A DNA stretch of 64,000 nt from the NCBI GenBank assembly GCA_002344795.1, contig DDUM01000054.1, positions 96,165 through 160,164 of the forward strand. Direction: 5' to 3'. Of this stretch, positions 60,673 to 64,000 are shown piece by piece (position 1 is the stretch's first letter; each line of letters opens with the position of its first letter). A model generated the notes under the pieces. It made no database searches. It was not told the origin of the DNA and saw only the letters and a program-made list of their open reading frames with translations. A program made the position numbers and the translations under genes. This DNA comes from Flammeovirgaceae bacterium UBA2338 (lineage in GTDB: Bacteria; Bacteroidota; Bacteroidia; Cytophagales; Cyclobacteriaceae).

Positions 60673-62577
60673 ATGGAAACCCCGGAGCACATACTAAAGC
60701 AATATTGGGGTTACGATCAGTTTCGCACACCTCAGAGAGATATTGTTGGAAATGTTCTTGAAGGGAAGGACACAGTCGCCTTACTACCTACGGGTGGAGG
60801 CAAATCCATTTGTTTTCAGGTGCCTGCATTGATATTGGAAGGAGTGTGCCTCGTGATCACTCCATTGATTGCATTGATGGAAGATCAGGTGAGCCAACTG
60901 AAGAGAAGAGGAATTGCTGCCATCGCTATTCATTCGGGGATGAGTAAAAGTGAAATAGATGTAGCGTTGGATAATTGCTCTTATGGCAAAATTAAATTTC
61001 TGTACTTATCTCCGGAGCGGATTCAGACTGAAATGTTTCAGGCCAGAATCCAAAAAATCGTTGTAAGCCTCATCGCCATTGATGAAGCGCATTGTATATC
61101 TCAATGGGGATATGATTTTCGTCCTTCTTATTTGCTACTGTCTGACCTGAGGGAGTTGAAGCCTGATGTACCTGTGATAGCGCTTACGGCCACAGCAACA
61201 CAAAAAGTGAAAGAGGATATTATTAATAAACTGGGCCTCAAAGAACCTGGCCTCTATACAAAGAGTTTTGCCCGGGAAAACTTATCCTTTGTTGTTCGCA
61301 AAACGGAAAACAAAGAGAAGTTGCTATTGCAAGTCATTCAAAAAGTGAAAGGATCCACCATAGTTTATGCGCGATCGAGAAGATCCACTGAGAAATTATC
61401 AGAGTGGCTAGTGAAAAGCGGAGTTTCTTCCACTTATTATCATGCAGGTTTAACTTACCAGCAACGGAAGGATCATCAAAAGCAATGGATTGAGGGTAGC
61501 ACGAGAGTGGTGGTGGCAACCAATGCATTTGGTATGGGCATAGACAAATCCAATGTGAGAACGGTTATCCATATGGATCTTCCGGAAACACTTGAATCCT
61601 ACTATCAGGAAGCAGGAAGGGCAGGCAGAGATGGCAACAAGTCATATGCAGTAATGATTTATCATCCTATGGATGTAAAGTCGTTGCGTGAAAAGGTGGA
61701 ACAATCTCAGCCGGAGATTTCAGTTTTGAAAAAAACCTATCAGGCTTTGTCTAATTACCTGCAACTGGCGGAAGGAAGTGCCATGGGTGAGAGTTTTGAT
61801 TTTGACCTGACTGTGTTTAGCAATCGCTACGAACTAAAACCACTAACAACGTATGCTGCTTTAAAAAAATTGGAGGAACAAGGTCTGATTCAACTCAGCG
61901 AGAGTTTTTATCGCCCGTCAAAAGTTCATCTTTTGGTAGACAAAAAAAAGCTGTACGAATTTCAGGTGGCCAACGACCATTTTGATCAACTGATAAAAGG
62001 TTTGTTGCGATTGTATGGCGGAGAGTTGTTTTCTGCCTATGTGAATGTTTCTGAATCGCAAATTAGCAGGGCAGTGGGTTGGAGTATCCCTGAGACCAAG
62101 GTTGGATTGAATCAGCTTCAGGAAATGCAGTTCCTGGATTACGAGCAAGCCAGTGAAATGCCTCAGATTACTTTTTTAACACCCAGGCAGGACGCTGATC
62201 GTTTACAGCTTGATATCATAAGATTGAATGAAAGGAGAGACCTCGCGCTTTCTAAAATGGAGACGATGGTTGAATACGTAGAGCAAATTCATCGGTGCCG
62301 TACCCAGTTTATTCAATCTTATTTTGATGAAGAAACATTTAGTACCTGTGGGGTGTGCGATGTTTGTCTGGCCAGAAAGAAGAGAGAAAATCAGACGGAG
62401 ATCAAAGATTATCGCGATCAGATACTCTTACTACTCAAACAAAAACCAATGACTTCTGAAGAGTTGGAAAAGGCGGTTAACCCGAGTGATCAGGAATTAC
62501 TGGTCGAAGTAATTCGTGAAATGTTGGACGCCAATGAAATTAACTATGATGAGTTTTGGATACTTAGGATTACCTGA
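60673..62577 (+). CDS. recQ: ATP-dependent DNA helicase RecQ family
   Basis: 634 residues. Superfamily 2 helicase core: Walker A 'LLPTGGGKS' (37-45), DEAH box at 137-140 followed by 'CISQWGYDFRPSY', 'ALTATAT', 'VATNAFGMGIDK' and 'QEAGRAGRDG'. A zinc-binding region with four cysteines ('HRCRTQF' then 'CGVCDVC', about 540-572) lies unusually late, and there is no HRDC domain; the C-terminal winged helix is short. Unwinds DNA 3'-5' in repair and recombination. Twelve bp after the enoyl-CoA hydratase gene. Confidence 0.92.
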   Translation: METPEHILKQYWGYDQFRTPQRDIVGNVLEGKDTVALLPTGGGKSICFQVPALILEGVCLVITPLIALMEDQVSQLKRRGIAAIAIHSGMSKSEIDVALDNCSYGKIKFLYLSPERIQTEMFQARIQKIVVSLIAIDEAHCISQWGYDFRPSYLLLSDLRELKPDVPVIALTATATQKVKEDIINKLGLKEPGLYTKSFARENLSFVVRKTENKEKLLLQVIQKVKGSTIVYARSRRSTEKLSEWLVKSGVSSTYYHAGLTYQQRKDHQKQWIEGSTRVVVATNAFGMGIDKSNVRTVIHMDLPETLESYYQEAGRAGRDGNKSYAVMIYHPMDVKSLREKVEQSQPEISVLKKTYQALSNYLQLAEGSAMGESFDFDLTVFSNRYELKPLTTYAALKKLEEQGLIQLSESFYRPSKVHLLVDKKKLYEFQVANDHFDQLIKGLLRLYGGELFSAYVNVSESQISRAVGWSIPETKVGLNQLQEMQFLDYEQASEMPQITFLTPRQDADRLQLDIIRLNERRDLALSKMETMVEYVEQIHRCRTQFIQSYFDEETFSTCGVCDVCLARKKRENQTEIKDYRDQILLLLKQKPMTSEELEKAVNPSDQELLVEVIREMLDANEINYDEFWILRIT

Positions 62578-62578
62578 G

Positions 62579-63766
62579 TTATTCCAAGGCTTTTACTCCA
62601 GGTAAAATCTTTCCTTCAAAATATTCTAAGAGTGCACCTCCACCTGTGGAAACGTAGCTCACTTTATCGCTGAAGTTGAATTTGGCCACAGCAGCTGCGG
62701 AATCACCACCACCAATTAATGAGAACGCTCCACCTTCTGTAGCTTGTACAATTGCCTGAGCTACAGTTTTGGTTCCGGATTCAAATTTCTCCATTTCAAA
62801 TACACCCATAGGGCCGTTCCAGAGAATGGTTTTTGAATCAAGGATGATATTACTAAATACCTGGGCAGCTTGAGGTCCAATGTCCAATCCCATCCATCCG
62901 TCTTTGATACCGGTGTTGTTGGCTATTTCCGTGTTGGCATGAGCATCAAATTTATCTGCGATAACAGAATCAATAGGAAGGTGAAGTTCCACGCCTTTTA
63001 CCTTAGCTTGCTGGATCAGATTTTTGGCCAAATCCAATTTGTCATCTTCCACCAATGAGTTTCCAATTTGTCCACCGAGTGCCTTGAAGAAGGTGTAGCT
63101 CATGCCACCACCAATAATAAGGTGATCCACTTTGTCGAGCAGTTTTTCAATGATCAATATCTTATCAGATATTTTCGCACCACCCATGATGGCTGTAAAT
63201 GGCTTCTCAGCTTCCTCCAATACGCGTTTGGCATTGTCCAATTCCGCAGCCATCACAAATCCAGCACATTTTTCAGAAAAGAATTGCGCCACTATTGTTG
63301 TAGAGGCATGAGCGCGATGGGCTGTGCCAAATGCATCATTTACATAAACATCTCCCAGTTTTGATAACTTTTTTGCAAAGGCCAAATCTCCTTTTTCTTC
63401 CTCTTTATGAAACCTTAAATTTTCCAGCAATAAAACTTCTCCAGGCTTTAGGTTAGCGGCCATCGTTTCCGCTTCTTCGCCAATACAGTTAGTTGCGAAT
63501 TGAACTGGGACACCAATTAACTCCTCTGTAGTCTTTATTGTGTGTTTTAATGAAAACTTATCTTCCGGCCCTTCTTTTGGCCTTCCGAGGTGGGACATTA
63601 GGATACAACTTCCTCCGTCACTTAAAATCTTTTTTATAGTAGGAATGGTAGCTCTTATGCGATTGTCATCAGTGACTGCAAACGTTTTTTTGTCAAGAGG
63701 AACGTTAAAGTCGACACGGATAAGGGCTTTTCTATTCGAGAAGTTGATGTCACTAACTGTTTTCAT
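62579..63766 (-). CDS. pgk: Phosphoglycerate kinase
   Basis: 395 residues, standard length. N-terminal 3-phosphoglycerate domain with 'ALIRVDFNVPLD', 'LMSHLGRPK' and 'GTAHRAHAST'; C-terminal nucleotide domain with 'AIMGGAKISDK', 'LWNGPMGVFE' and 'SLIGGGDSAAA'. Transfers phosphate between 1,3-bisphosphoglycerate and ADP in glycolysis. Convergent with recQ, only 1 bp between stop codons. A TTTGA-N6-TCAAA element lies upstream. Confidence 0.96.
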   Translation of the reverse strand: MKTVSDINFSNRKALIRVDFNVPLDKKTFAVTDDNRIRATIPTIKKILSDGGSCILMSHLGRPKEGPEDKFSLKHTIKTTEELIGVPVQFATNCIGEEAETMAANLKPGEVLLLENLRFHKEEEKGDLAFAKKLSKLGDVYVNDAFGTAHRAHASTTIVAQFFSEKCAGFVMAAELDNAKRVLEEAEKPFTAIMGGAKISDKILIIEKLLDKVDHLIIGGGMSYTFFKALGGQIGNSLVEDDKLDLAKNLIQQAKVKGVELHLPIDSVIADKFDAHANTEIANNTGIKDGWMGLDIGPQAAQVFSNIILDSKTILWNGPMGVFEMEKFESGTKTVAQAIVQATEGGAFSLIGGGDSAAAVAKFNFSDKVSYVSTGGGALLEYFEGKILPGVKALE

Positions 63767-63842
63767 GCAGGATATCTTTGAGTCTTAATTAAGTTTTGCG
63801 AAAATAACACTTTTGGAGGGAAGCTGAGAATCGCAGTGATAA

Positions 63843-63858
63843 TTTGAAAAATATCAAA
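63843..63858. promoter_or_regulatory. TTTGA-N6-TCAAA element upstream of pgk
   Basis: Perfect 5-bp arms with the FNR/CRP-type spacing, 77-92 bp upstream of the pgk start. It lacks the TGAT left half typical of the island boxes and may be coincidental. Confidence 0.35.
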
Positions 63859-63859
63859 T

Positions 63860-63988
63860 CTTAGTGTCTTTGTGGCTTGGTGGCAAATTAAATGATTGGG
63901 TTAATTTTTTTTAACTGTAGAGTCATAAAGAAATTCTATTTTTCTACACCACATCCAAACTTTGCGTCTTAGCACTTTGGCGGTAAAA
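63860..63988. repeat. CTTnGYG-rich repeat-like intergenic DNA
   Basis: Two related words, CTTAGTGTCTTTGTGGCTTG (from 63860, continuing GTGGCAAA) and CTTTGCGTCTTAGCACTTTG (from 63960, continuing GCGGTAAA), about 72 bp apart in direct orientation, each built from CTT(A/T/G)G(T/C)G units. No coding potential. Similar words recur in many Bacteroidota intergenic regions as I remember it; function unknown. Confidence 0.5.
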
Positions 63989-64000
63989 TTCAAGGATATA

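Noticed and set aside
63843..63858. TTTGA-N6-TCAAA before pgk as a member of the regulon
   Set aside because: It lacks the TGAT left half and the promoter spacing seen in the island; left as a low-confidence element.
1..64000. CRISPR arrays, prophage, transposases, rRNA
   Set aside because: No regularly spaced repeats, integrase or transposase reading frames, phage structural genes or rRNA sequence were seen.

Overview
The window is chromosomal DNA from a Bacteroidota bacterium, most likely of the order Cytophagales. Evidence: a SusC/SusD pair, two type IX secretion (T9SS) type proteins with the characteristic C-terminal sorting domain (a C25 peptidase and a trypsin-like protease), an ECF sigma/anti-sigma pair linked to an outer membrane protein, PspC/DUF2807 and PadR genes, a ComEC without a metallo-beta-lactamase domain, AT-rich DNA and few Shine-Dalgarno sequences. 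No prophage, insertion sequence, CRISPR array or rRNA was seen; one tRNA-Leu is present.

Layout. 1-8.3 kb: start of a TetR regulator, a small membrane protein, then a long leftward block (PadR, PspC/DUF2807 protein, terminator, beta-CASP nuclease, two small paralogous secreted proteins, ECF sigma, anti-sigma, outer membrane barrel). 8.5-14 kb: a 1652-residue C25 peptidase of the PorU2 type and an FKBP isomerase. 14.6-21 kb: LuxR-type response regulator followed by a SusC/SusD/lipoprotein operon. 21.2-27.2 kb: a disturbed secretome cluster with a frameshifted barrel gene, a PKD-like protein that has lost its 3' end, a second barrel protein, a T9SS serine protease and a decayed barrel paralogue; two stretches of repeated DNA point to duplication and recombination.

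27.3-43.6 kb is a stress or dormancy island: a soluble PAS histidine kinase, a response regulator whose output is a Crp/Fnr module, PEP synthase, AI-2E-family permease, P-type cation ATPase, ribosome hibernation factor, two universal stress proteins, a YdjM-like membrane protein, a phospholipase D family enzyme, a coiled-coil protein and a two-gene kinase unit equivalent to the fused DosR-regulon protein Rv2004c. Seven FNR-like boxes of the form TGAT-N4-(A/G)TCA lie in the intergenic regions of this island, three of them at exactly the same spacing from a -7-like promoter element. I propose that the kinase and the REC-Crp protein act directly on these boxes, a one-step FixL/FixJ/FixK-like circuit running a DosR-like programme. 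This is the main discovery candidate.

44-55 kb: a PycTM-like membrane protein, a DUF2147 protein, a possible outer membrane phospholipase-like barrel, and an 8.7 kb cyclic beta-1,2-glucan synthase gene. 55.3-64 kb: tRNA-Leu(CAA), then housekeeping genes (monooxygenase-fold protein, SAM hydrolase, PhoH, ComEC, enoyl-CoA hydratase, RecQ, phosphoglycerate kinase) and a repeat-like intergenic region.
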